Source: a virus
IMG/VR virus record: IMGVR_UViG_3300047552_000145
Span: 17,267 to 81,266 of that record
Length of the DNA stretch: 64,000 bases
Direction: 5' to 3' (one strand)
Under the pieces are notes generated by a model that was given only the letters and a program-made list of their open reading frames with translations, was not told where the DNA came from and searched no databases. Positions 51,631 through 59,232 of this stretch are shown here, one piece after another. Each line of letters opens with the position of its first letter. Positions within the stretch are counted from its first letter, which is position 1. Both the position numbers and the translations under genes were made by a program.

Positions 51631-51654
51631 TAGGTAATAACAAGGAGATTTTAA

Positions 51655-52242
51655 ATGGCAAATATTGCTGACTTTAAAGCCCAGATGATCGGTGGTGGTG
51701 CACGTCCGAACCAATTCAGAGTTGAGTTGACTTTCCCATCATTCGTTACTCTAGGTGTTATTGCTGGTCAAAGAGCACAGTTCCTATGCCGTGCTGCATC
51801 TTTACCTGCATCAACTATTGAAACAATTTCTATCCCGTATCGTGGTCGTCCAGTGAACTTCGCTGGCGAGCGTTCATTCCAACCTTGGACTGTTTCGATT
51901 TACAACGATACGACTTTCAACATCCGTAATGCTCTTGAGCAATGGCAATCTGGTATTCAACAATACAATACAACTAACGGTCGTACTAACCCTACTGACT
52001 ACCAAGTTGACTTGTCTGTTCACCAGCTAGACCGTAACGGTGCAACTATCAAATCGTACAAGTTTACTGATGCGTTCCCAACTAACATTGGCGCTATCAC
52101 TCTAGACTACGAACAACAAAACGCTATCGAACAATTCGACGTTGAATTTATCTACAACTTCTTCACTTCTAATGAAGGTGCTGGTGCTAACTTCGGTATT
52201 AACGTGGGTATCAATACACCAGTTGGTACTTTCCCAGTTTAA
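51655..52242 (+). CDS. 19: gp19 tail tube
   Basis: The major tail tube protein of 195 residues (T4 163). Typical tube features: RPNQFRVELTFPSFV, CRAASLPASTIETISIPYRGRPVNFAGERSFQPWTVSIYNDTTFNIRNALEQWQ, and VDLSVHQLDRNGATIKSYKFTDAFPTNIGAITLDYEQQNAIEQFDVEFIYNFF. It lies between gp18 and gp20 as in T4. Two other genes here (4984-5700 and 58234-58770) have the same fold. Confidence 0.95.
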   Translation: MANIADFKAQMIGGGARPNQFRVELTFPSFVTLGVIAGQRAQFLCRAASLPASTIETISIPYRGRPVNFAGERSFQPWTVSIYNDTTFNIRNALEQWQSGIQQYNTTNGRTNPTDYQVDLSVHQLDRNGATIKSYKFTDAFPTNIGAITLDYEQQNAIEQFDVEFIYNFFTSNEGAGANFGINVGINTPVGTFPV

Positions 52243-52262
52243 TCTAGAAGGATAAGTATATA

Positions 52263-53999
52263 ATGCAGCTTTTTGGCTTTGAAATCAAACGTGCGAAAGA
52301 TGAGCAGGTTCTACCGATTCCTTCGGTAGTTCCTCCATCAAACCAAGACGGCTCCACCATAGTAAATACTGGCGTAAATGCTGGTGGATACTATGGCATG
52401 GTTGTCGACTTAGATGCATCCCTAAAAAACGAAAACGACCTTATTCGTCGTTACCGTGAGATTGCCCAATACACCGATTGTGATGCTGCTATTGAAGACA
52501 TCATTAATGAGGCACTTATCTCTGATGAAACTAAACAACCTATCGAGATTATTCTTGATGACCTAAAGGTTTCATCAGGTATTAAAAATAAAATCACGGA
52601 TGAGTTCTCTGAGGTTCTTAGACTATTAAAGTTTAACGATCGCGGGCACGAGATTTTCCGTCAATGGTATATTGATGGACGCTTGTATTACCAAGTATTG
52701 TTAGATGATTCTAATGTTAAGGCTGGTATTCAAGAATTACGTTTTATTGACCCCCGTAAGATCCGTAAAATTAAAAACATCAAGAAGGAGAAAACTCCTC
52801 AAGGTGTCGAAATTGTTAAGACAATGGAAGAGTTCTACCTTTACAACGATAAGGGTATGAGTGAGCAATCTACACAAGGTGTAAAACTTCCGTTGGATTC
52901 TGTGGTTCACTGTCCATCAGGCGTTATGGATATGAACTCTGGTATGACGCTTTCTCACTTACATAAAGCGATCAAACCAACTAACCAATTAAAGATGATC
53001 GAAGACTCTTTGGTTATCTATCGTATCTCCCGTGCGCCAGAACGTAGAATTTTCTACGTTGACGTTGGTAACTTACCAAAGCTAAAAGCTGAACAGTATG
53101 TTAACGACATCATGAACAAGTTCCGTAATAAGATTGTTTATGATGCAACTACTGGTGAAACTCGCGATGACCGTCGTCACCTATCAATGATGGAAGACTT
53201 CTGGATGCCTCGTCGTGAAGGTGGTAAGGGTACAGAAATTTCTACACTTCCTGGCGGTCAAAACCTTGGCGCCATTGAAGATATTGAATACTTCCAAAAT
53301 AAACTTTATCACTCATTGAACGTACCTGTTAGCCGTATGCAACAGTCCGAAGGTTTCTCTATCGGGCGTTCAAATGAAATTACTCGTGATGAAGTTAAGT
53401 TCAACAAGTTCATCGTTAGACTTCGTAAGAAGTTCGCTGTGCTTTTCTTGGAAGCTCTAAAGGTTCAATTAGTTGCCAAGAACATTATCAATATCAGAGA
53501 GTGGGACGATATCCGTCATGGTATTCGTTTCGACTATCTAGAAGATAACCATTATTCTGAACTTAAAGACGCCGAGTTGTTAACACAACGTGTGACATTG
53601 TTGACTCAGATGGAACCATTTATTGGTCGTTTCTATTCCGACGAATGGATCAAGCGTAACTTATTACGCATGACTGACGATCAAATTGAGTTGATGGATA
53701 AGCAAATTAAAGCAAGTCTACAAACTAATATCACGTTCGCTCAGAACAAGGGTGACCAACAGTTGGCTCAACAACAGCCTACTATGGAATTTCAAGCGCA
53801 GCAACAACAAGCTCAAATGCAACAGCAAGCTGAACTGCAACAAGGTCAACAACCTGCTCCAGCTGCAGCACCAGCAGCTTCTGCTCAACAGAAGGCTTCT
53901 TCTGAAGCAAAGGCTCAAAAGTCTGCTGATAAGAGCGAAAAGCGTGCAGGTAAAACTACTGCTACTGGCGAACAAAAAAGCGGCAATTGGCCACAATAA
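52263..53999 (+). CDS. 20: gp20 portal protein
   Basis: The portal ring through which DNA enters and exits. The 578-residue protein (T4 524) shows LIRRYREIAQYTDCDAAIEDIINEALISDE, EVLRLLKFNDRGHEIFRQWYIDGRLYYQVLLDDS, LRFIDPRKIRKIKNIKKE, APERRIFYVDVGNLPKLKAEQYVNDIMNKFRNKIVYDATTGE and SVPVSRM-like LNVPVSRMQQSEGFSIGRS. The last 80 residues are a Gln/Ala-rich, low-complexity tail not found in T4 gp20 and likely disordered. A start at 52263 follows AAGGATAAG. Confidence 0.95.
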   Translation: MQLFGFEIKRAKDEQVLPIPSVVPPSNQDGSTIVNTGVNAGGYYGMVVDLDASLKNENDLIRRYREIAQYTDCDAAIEDIINEALISDETKQPIEIILDDLKVSSGIKNKITDEFSEVLRLLKFNDRGHEIFRQWYIDGRLYYQVLLDDSNVKAGIQELRFIDPRKIRKIKNIKKEKTPQGVEIVKTMEEFYLYNDKGMSEQSTQGVKLPLDSVVHCPSGVMDMNSGMTLSHLHKAIKPTNQLKMIEDSLVIYRISRAPERRIFYVDVGNLPKLKAEQYVNDIMNKFRNKIVYDATTGETRDDRRHLSMMEDFWMPRREGGKGTEISTLPGGQNLGAIEDIEYFQNKLYHSLNVPVSRMQQSEGFSIGRSNEITRDEVKFNKFIVRLRKKFAVLFLEALKVQLVAKNIINIREWDDIRHGIRFDYLEDNHYSELKDAELLTQRVTLLTQMEPFIGRFYSDEWIKRNLLRMTDDQIELMDKQIKASLQTNITFAQNKGDQQLAQQQPTMEFQAQQQQAQMQQQAELQQGQQPAPAAAPAASAQQKASSEAKAQKSADKSEKRAGKTTATGEQKSGNWPQ

Positions 54000-54014
54000 T
54001 ACTGAAGGAAAATT

Positions 54015-54203
54015 ATGTCTACAACATTAGAATTAATCAACGCTATCGCAAGCGGTAATGCAGTTGACACTGAAGGTGCTTTTAACGCAGCTATGGCAGA
54101 AAAGATTTCTGCAAAGCTAGATGATTTACGTGTTAACATTGCGCACAATATGTTTAACGCAGTTGCCCCGCAAGAAGAAACTACCGCAACCGATCAAGAG
54201 TAA
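54015..54203 (+). CDS. 67: gp67-like prohead core protein
   Basis: The 62-residue protein (MSTTLELINAIASGNAVDTEGAFNAAMAEKISAKLDDLRVNIAHNMF) is short, acidic and follows the portal gene, the place of T4 gp67 (80 residues), whose N-terminal helix pattern it resembles. gp67 is part of the internal scaffold and is cleaved by gp21. It lies between gp20 and gp68 as in T4. A GAAGGA precedes the ATG. Confidence 0.75.
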   Translation: MSTTLELINAIASGNAVDTEGAFNAAMAEKISAKLDDLRVNIAHNMFNAVAPQEETTATDQE

Positions 54204-54204
54204 T

Positions 54205-54630
54205 ATGCACTTTAAGCAATTCATTTCTACTATGCGACAGAAACACCAAGAGGAGCAGAACGCTTCTCTTGTTGAAGAAGTCACTAAAGAAATTTATGAA
54301 GAAATCCCAAACACTAAGGTGGCTGAGATCATCAAAGAGTATCACGAAGTAAAAGTTACTGATACGCTTATTGAATCATACTTGGAATTGGCTTCATCTA
54401 ATATCTTTTCAGTAGATCCAGTTATCTGTGAATTGCGCAAGTACAACAAATTAGACCGTTTGGTCGAAGGTAAACTAAACTACACGTTGAATGATGGTAC
54501 AGTCATTGCTATTAGCGAGTCAACGCAAGATTACCTAAATAACTTATTATGTAATCAAAACGAAATAATTGAGTACATGAGAGAGTCTAAACAGAACTTC
54601 TTATATGTACTTGAAAGAATCGGGGAATAA
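54205..54630 (+). CDS. 68: gp68-like prohead core protein
   Basis: I take ATG 54205, which begins two bases after the gp67 stop codon (54201-54203), not the upstream start at 54121 inside gp67. The 141-residue product (T4 gp68: 141) has VEEVTKEIYEEIPNTKVAEIIKEYHEVKVTDTLIESYLELASSNIFSVDPVICELRKYNKLDRLVEGKLNYTLNDGT, followed by IIEYMRESKQNFLYVLERIGE, which matches the gp68 pattern. It is an internal scaffold component expected to be processed by gp21. Confidence 0.8.
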   Translation: MHFKQFISTMRQKHQEEQNASLVEEVTKEIYEEIPNTKVAEIIKEYHEVKVTDTLIESYLELASSNIFSVDPVICELRKYNKLDRLVEGKLNYTLNDGTVIAISESTQDYLNNLLCNQNEIIEYMRESKQNFLYVLERIGE

Positions 54631-54633
54631 CAA

Positions 54634-55062
54634 ATGGCAATGACATTTACAACTGTCAAGAATACTAACCTAGAGACTGTGATTCACTTCACATCTTCTG
54701 CTGCTGAGTCAGGCACTATTACTATTGCTGATTTGGCTGCTGCTTCTCAAGCACGTAACTCTGATGCACCTAACGTTACAATCGTTAAGTGGAGTGTGCA
54801 TGGAGAGCTTGGTTCTAAAGTAACTATCAATCGCAATAGCAAAATCGTTATTGCATGCGCTCCAGAGAATGCTCCATATATGGAAGCTAACTCTTGGGGT
54901 ATTCCAATCAACAACGATGCTACTTACGATATCGTTGTAACTAACGGTGCAGCTAAAGACGTATCAGGTTTCTTGGTATTGCGTAAAGTTGCTGGTTGGT
55001 CAACTAAAGTTGAAACTGCTACTTATAGCGTTTATGATGATACAACTGCAGTAGGAAGCTAA
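54634..55062 (+). CDS. Beta-rich protein between gp68 and gp21, possibly a virion decoration protein
   Basis: The 142-residue protein is not a T4 homologue that I recognise. It is largely beta-strand: LETVIHFTSSAAESGTITIADLAAASQARNSDAPNVTIVKWSVHGELGSKVTINRNSKIVIACAPENAPYM, ending with SGFLVLRKVAGWSTKVETATYSV. The location inside the head operon, one base before the prohead protease gene, suggests a head-associated protein. No signal peptide, one Cys. Function inferred from place only. Confidence 0.55.
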   Translation: MAMTFTTVKNTNLETVIHFTSSAAESGTITIADLAAASQARNSDAPNVTIVKWSVHGELGSKVTINRNSKIVIACAPENAPYMEANSWGIPINNDATYDIVVTNGAAKDVSGFLVLRKVAGWSTKVETATYSVYDDTTAVGS

Positions 55063-55063
55063 A

Positions 55064-55714
55064 ATGAAACTAATTAAAGAAGTATTCGACACAACTAATC
55101 TTATCGTTGAAGGTAAAAACGGTAAGAAGGATTACTTTATTGAAGGTATCTTCCTTCAATCAGCTCTAAAGAACCGCAACGGTCGTATGTATCCAGAACA
55201 TGTTATGGATAGAGAAGTCGGTCGTTATATGCAAGAGTCAGTAAAAATGAATCGCGCATACGGTGAATTAGGTCACCCAGATACTCCAAGCATTAATCTT
55301 GACCGTGTATCCCACATGATCGTTGACCTTCGTAAAGAAGGTACTAACTACATTGGTCGCGCAAAGATTATGGAAACCCCAATGGGTAATATTGCACGTG
55401 GTCTACTAGACGGCGGAGCAAACCTTGGTGTTTCATCCAGAGCACTTGGTTCATTGAAAATGAACAATGAAGGTGTTAATGTGGTACAAGATGACTTCAT
55501 GTTATCTACTGCCGCTGACATCGTTGCTGATCCATCTGCTCCAGACGCTTATGTCCGTGGTATCATGGAAAGCAAGGAGTGGGCTTTTGTGGATGGAAAA
55601 TTTGTGGAAAGAGATATTGAGGAAGCTCAGAAGTTTATTCGCCGTGCATCAAGCAAGCAATTGCAAGAAGCTAAAGTAATAGCCTTCCAAAATTTCCTGA
55701 GTAAAATTAAATAA
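55064..55714 (+). CDS. 21: gp21 prohead protease
   Basis: The serine protease that cleaves scaffold and capsid proteins at L/I-x-E. The 216-residue product (T4 212) contains the two active-site blocks of the S77/U9 fold: NRAYGELGHPDTPS with His71, and GGANLGVSSRALGS with Ser124/125, plus DFMLSTAADIVADPSAPDAYV, which carries conserved Asp residues. The gene begins directly after the preceding stop and is followed by a late promoter for gp22. Confidence 0.95.
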   Translation: MKLIKEVFDTTNLIVEGKNGKKDYFIEGIFLQSALKNRNGRMYPEHVMDREVGRYMQESVKMNRAYGELGHPDTPSINLDRVSHMIVDLRKEGTNYIGRAKIMETPMGNIARGLLDGGANLGVSSRALGSLKMNNEGVNVVQDDFMLSTAADIVADPSAPDAYVRGIMESKEWAFVDGKFVERDIEEAQKFIRRASSKQLQEAKVIAFQNFLSKIK

Positions 55715-55716
55715 TT

Positions 55717-55724
55717 TATAAATA
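55717..55724 (+). promoter_or_regulatory. Late promoter TATAAATA before gp22
   Basis: Perfect match to the T4 late consensus in the gap after gp21. Predicted start near 55730 and a 29-base leader with TAGGAG before the ATG at 55759. Confidence 0.75.
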
Positions 55725-55758
55725 ATCTTATAGAACTATCCAGTTAGGAGAACAACCG

Positions 55759-56790
55759 ATGTCAATCGAACAAAAAATCGCTGAACTTCTTGCTGAGTCT
55801 CGCAAGGCTCAGGAGATCCAAGAAGAAAAAGTTAAACCAGATGGCGCACAAGGTGGTAGCGATTCTACTACTCAAGGCGCACATGCTGCTGACAAATCTG
55901 GTAACCCATCTAAGGGTGACGCAGTTAAACCAACACATGCTGGTGAAAACCCAGACGTAGCACGTAACAACGTGACTGACGAAAAGCAAGCCGAAGTTTC
56001 TCACGAAGCTGGCGCTTTCAACCCAAAGAATGGTGACCGTACTTCTATCCGTCAAGGTGACGCAGTTAAGGCTGGCGTTAAAGAAGACATGGACGCTCTA
56101 TTCACTGGCGAAGAACTAACAGAAGAATTTAAAGAGAAAGCTACTACAATCTTTGAAGCAGCCGTAATGGTTCGCGTTAAAGAAGAAGTTGCACGTCTCG
56201 AAGAAGAATTTGCAGCACAGCTACAAGAAGCTACTGCATCTCAAATTGAGGGTCTTGTTGAACAAGTTGATGGATACCTTGGCTATATTGCCGAGCAGTG
56301 GATTGCACAGAATGAATTAGCCCTTGAAAATGGCATTAAGTCCGAAATCGTTGAGAGCTTCATCACTGGTATGAAGGGTCTATTCGAAGAACATTATATT
56401 GATGTTCCAGAAGAGAAGTATGACGTACTAGGTGAGATGGAAGAAACTATTGCTTCTCTAGAAGCAAAGTTGAACGAGCAAGTAGAAACTAACGTTGCTT
56501 TAACTAAGCAATTGTCTGAGTCTGCTAAAGCTCAAATCGTAGCAGAAGCTGCTGAAGGTCTATCAGACGTTGAAGCAGAAAAGTTCCAAGGTCTAGTTGA
56601 AGAACTAACTTTTGAATCTGCTGATGCATTCGCAACTAAAGTAAAGACTTTACGTGAGAGCTATTTCACTAAACAAACTACTGAAGTTAAGTCAGTTGTA
56701 ACTGACACTCCAGTCGAAACTCTAACTGAAGAGAAGAAAGTAGAAATCGACCCTTTGATGGCTCGCTACGTTTCTGCTCTAACTAAATAA
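55759..56790 (+). CDS. 22: gp22 prohead scaffold protein
   Basis: The major core scaffold; 343 residues (T4 269). Residues 15-110 are polar, Gly/Asp/Lys-rich and probably disordered. Residues 110-330 are long acidic helices: LTEEFKEKATTIFEAAVMVRVKEEVARLEEEFAAQLQEA, QEKL-like YDVLGEMEETIASLEAKLNEQVETNVALTKQLSESA. The C-terminal EKKVEIDPLMARYVSALTK (residues 325-343) fits the conserved end of gp22. It stands directly before gp23 and is expected to be cleaved by gp21. Confidence 0.9.
   Translation: MSIEQKIAELLAESRKAQEIQEEKVKPDGAQGGSDSTTQGAHAADKSGNPSKGDAVKPTHAGENPDVARNNVTDEKQAEVSHEAGAFNPKNGDRTSIRQGDAVKAGVKEDMDALFTGEELTEEFKEKATTIFEAAVMVRVKEEVARLEEEFAAQLQEATASQIEGLVEQVDGYLGYIAEQWIAQNELALENGIKSEIVESFITGMKGLFEEHYIDVPEEKYDVLGEMEETIASLEAKLNEQVETNVALTKQLSESAKAQIVAEAAEGLSDVEAEKFQGLVEELTFESADAFATKVKTLRESYFTKQTTEVKSVVTDTPVETLTEEKKVEIDPLMARYVSALTK
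56782..56789 (+). promoter_or_regulatory. Late promoter candidate ACTAAATA before gp23
   Basis: The element overlaps the gp22 stop. Predicted start near 56795 gives a 22-base leader with AAAGGA before the capsid ATG at 56817. Confidence 0.7.
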
Positions 56791-56816
56791 TCTTTTTATC
56801 TTAAAGGAAAATAGAA

Positions 56817-58142
56817 ATGACAACTCGTCAACAACTAATGGAAAAATGGGCACCAGTCCTTAATCACGAAGGTGCACCAAAGATCGCTGATAACTACCGT
56901 AAGGAAGTTACTGCTGTTCTTCTAGAAAACCAAGAGCGCGAAATGCGCAAGCAAGCTGAAGCACTTTTCGAAACTGCTCCAACTAACTCTACTGGTGGCC
57001 AAATTGGCGTAGTAGGTTCTGGCGCTGGTATCGGTGGTGTTGCTGGTTTCGACCCAGTGTTGATCAGCTTGGTTCGCCGTGCTATGCCTCAACTTATCGC
57101 TTATGACATCGCTGGCGTTCAGCCAATGACTCAACCAACTGGCTTGATCTTCGCAATGAAGTCTCGCTATGGTTCTCCAAGCGGCAACGAAGCTCTATTC
57201 AACGAAGCTGATTCTGACTACTCTGGTACTGGTACTCACTCTACTACTCTAGACGGTGACACTCTAGCATCTCAAACTAACGGTACTGGTATGGCTACTA
57301 CTGCTGCAGAACGTCTAGGTCAAGGTGGTTCTGGTGACGGTACTTTCGGTCAAATGGCATTCTCTATCGAGAAGACTTCTGTAACTGCAAAGACTCGTGC
57401 TTTGAAGGCAGAATACTCTATCGAACTAGCACAAGACATGAAGTCTGTGCATGGTTTGGACGCTGAAGGCGAATTGTCTAACATTTTGTCTGCAGAAATC
57501 TTGACTGAAATCAACCGTGAAGTTGTGCGTACTGTGTACCGCACTGCTAAGGTTGGTGCTCAAGTTGGTACTGCTACTGCTGGTACTTTCGACTTGGACG
57601 TTGACTCTAACGGTCGTTGGTCTGTTGAAAAGTTCAAGGGTCTATTGTTCCAAATCGAACGCGAAGCGAACGCTGTTGGTCAATTGACACGTCGTGGTCG
57701 CGCGAACTTCATCATCACTTCTGCTGACGTTGCGTCTGCATTGGCGATGGCTGGTGTTCTTGACTACACTCCTGCTTTGAACGGCAATAACAGCTTGAAC
57801 GTAGATGACACTTCTACTACTTTCGCTGGTGTTCTAAACGGCAAGTACAAAGTTTATGTTGATCCATATGCAGCTAACATCTCTGCTAACCAATACTTCG
57901 TTTGCGGTTACAAGGGTACTTCTGCTTTCGACGCTGGCTTGTTCTACTGCCCATACGTTCCTCTACAAATGGTTCGTGCTGTTGATCCAAACAGCTTCCA
58001 ACCAAAGATTGGCTTCAAGACTCGTTACGGTCTAGTTGCTAACCCATTCGTTAACTTGGATGACGGCACTTCTGGTCAAGACAACTTGACTTCTGATGCC
58101 AACTACTACTACCGTAAAGTTAAGGTTACTAACCTAATGTAA
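56817..58142 (+). CDS. 23: gp23 major capsid protein
   Basis: The main head protein, 441 residues (T4 521). Typical sequence: FDPVLISLVRRAMPQLIAYDIAGVQPMTQPTGLIFAMKSRYG, KSEALN-like region GNEALFNEADSDYSG, MAFSIEKTSVTAKTRALKAEYSIELAQDMKSVHGLDAEGELSNILSAEILTEINREVVRTVY, and YFVCGYKGTSAFDAGLFYCPYVPLQMVRAVDPNSFQPKIGFKTRYGLVANPF. A probable gp21 cleavage site is LFE (residues 50-52) before TAP. The gene has its own late promoter and terminator, fitting a high expression level. Confidence 0.98.
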   Translation: MTTRQQLMEKWAPVLNHEGAPKIADNYRKEVTAVLLENQEREMRKQAEALFETAPTNSTGGQIGVVGSGAGIGGVAGFDPVLISLVRRAMPQLIAYDIAGVQPMTQPTGLIFAMKSRYGSPSGNEALFNEADSDYSGTGTHSTTLDGDTLASQTNGTGMATTAAERLGQGGSGDGTFGQMAFSIEKTSVTAKTRALKAEYSIELAQDMKSVHGLDAEGELSNILSAEILTEINREVVRTVYRTAKVGAQVGTATAGTFDLDVDSNGRWSVEKFKGLLFQIEREANAVGQLTRRGRANFIITSADVASALAMAGVLDYTPALNGNNSLNVDDTSTTFAGVLNGKYKVYVDPYAANISANQYFVCGYKGTSAFDAGLFYCPYVPLQMVRAVDPNSFQPKIGFKTRYGLVANPFVNLDDGTSGQDNLTSDANYYYRKVKVTNLM

Positions 58143-58189
58143 TCGGCTAAGTCGGTTTTTAAAGAAGCCGACGTAGAAGCGGTACTTTC

Positions 58190-58213
58190 AGGGGAGCTTC
58201 GGCTCCCCTTTTT
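58190..58213 (+). terminator. Intrinsic terminator after gp23 with UUCG tetraloop
   Basis: GGGGAGC (58191-58197) pairs with GCTCCCC (58202-58208) around TTCG, with the stable C(UUCG)G closing pair, followed by TTTTT. A second, weaker stem, GTCGG/CCGAC, lies at 58151-58172. Confidence 0.95.
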
Positions 58214-58220
58214 CATGGAG

Positions 58221-58228
58221 TATAAATA
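58221..58228 (+). promoter_or_regulatory. Late promoter TATAAATA, start predicted exactly at the next ATG
   Basis: A perfect T4 late consensus directly after the gp23 terminator. The last A lies six bases before the ATG at 58234, so the mRNA would start at the initiation codon. Confidence 0.6.
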
Positions 58229-58233
58229 CTAGT

Positions 58234-58770
58234 ATGGCACTATCTGATTCTCTAAGACCAAATAATCTTAACCCGTTATCACCGAACGGATTTAACTTCA
58301 GCATCACAAAATTACCTGAGGTTTCTTTCTTCTGTCAACGTGTTACTATTCCATCAATCACCTTGGCTTCTATTGATAGAGCGACACCGTTCGTCAATAC
58401 GCCAATCCCAGGTGAGATTATGTCATTCTCAGAATTGACTCTTCAGTTCTTGGTTGATGATAAGATGACAAACTATAAGTCTATCTTCAATTGGATGATT
58501 GCTTTAGGTTATCCAGAAGACAACGCACAATACTCAAATTATATGAACTCTCAACAGGGTACTATATACTCTGAGTTGGCTAGAAACTACTCTGATGCAA
58601 CTGTATCAGTTTTAGATGCCCAAAACAACCCAACCAACTCGTTTAAGTTCTACGATATTTTCCCTGTCTCTTTAGACCCTGTACAGTTTGAAGCAACGGC
58701 GATGGACGTAAACTATGTGATTGGTTCTGCAACTTTTAAATACTCTTACTTTACAATCGACAATACTTAA
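58234..58770 (+). CDS. Tail tube-fold tail completion protein (gp3 position)
   Basis: The 178-residue protein is a gp19-fold relative: PNGFNFSITKLPEVSFFCQRVTIPSITLASIDRATPFVNTPIPGEIMSFSELTLQFLVDDKMTNYKSIFNWMIALGYP, then NSFKFYDIFPVSLDPVQFEATAMDVNYVIGSATFKYSYFTID. In T4-like cyanophages a protein at this position after gp23 is named gp3, tail completion and sheath stabiliser, as I recall, but similarity to T4 gp3 itself is weak. It has its own late promoter and no clear Shine-Dalgarno: GGAG is 13 bases upstream. Confidence 0.6.
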   Translation: MALSDSLRPNNLNPLSPNGFNFSITKLPEVSFFCQRVTIPSITLASIDRATPFVNTPIPGEIMSFSELTLQFLVDDKMTNYKSIFNWMIALGYPEDNAQYSNYMNSQQGTIYSELARNYSDATVSVLDAQNNPTNSFKFYDIFPVSLDPVQFEATAMDVNYVIGSATFKYSYFTIDNT

Positions 58771-58794
58771 TTTCGCCGAAGGCGTGGAGATATT

Positions 58795-59232
58795 ATGACA
58801 CTTGATGAGATACAAAATGAATGGGAAAAAGACTCCGAGATTGATGATAACTATCTTGGTGAAACAACAATAGCTACTCCCAAGCTACACTCAAAATACT
58901 TGAAGTTATTGATTGGTGTAAAACTCAAATACACTAAACTTCAAGCAGACTACAACCAACTCCGCAAAAACAAATTCCGCTACTATCGAGGTGAACTCGG
59001 TAGAGAAGAATTGCAGCAGCTTGGTTGGAATCAATGGCAAGGTGTTAAACCTTTAAAGAACGAAATGGATGAGTTCTTACAAGGCGATACAGAACTATGT
59101 ACGCTGAAGGTTCGCGCAGAATACCTTGAAACAATGATTTATCTTTTAGAATCTATCTTAGGACAGCTTAAAGCCAGAGACTGGCAAATTAAATCCGCCA
59201 TTGAGTGGAAGAGATTCTTAGCTGGAATGTAA
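58795..59232 (+). CDS. uvsY: UvsY recombination mediator
   Basis: UvsY helps load the UvsX recombinase onto gp32-coated ssDNA. The 145-residue protein (T4 137) is helical and basic, starting with MTLDEIQNEWEKDSEIDDNYLGETTIATPKLHSKYLKLLIGVKLKYTKLQADYNQLRKNKFRYYRGEL, which corresponds to the conserved UvsY N-terminus, and ends with LESILGQLKARDWQIKSAIEWKRFLAG. The UvsW start overlaps its stop (TAATG), as 'uvsY-uvsW' pairs occur in T4-like phages. Shine-Dalgarno: GGAGAT upstream. Confidence 0.92.
   Translation: MTLDEIQNEWEKDSEIDDNYLGETTIATPKLHSKYLKLLIGVKLKYTKLQADYNQLRKNKFRYYRGELGREELQQLGWNQWQGVKPLKNEMDEFLQGDTELCTLKVRAEYLETMIYLLESILGQLKARDWQIKSAIEWKRFLAGM

Noticed and set aside
59205-59231. GTG 59205 as the start of UvsW
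   Set aside because: It would put 27 bases inside UvsY; ATG 59232 overlaps the UvsY stop in the usual TAATG arrangement and matches the family N-terminus.
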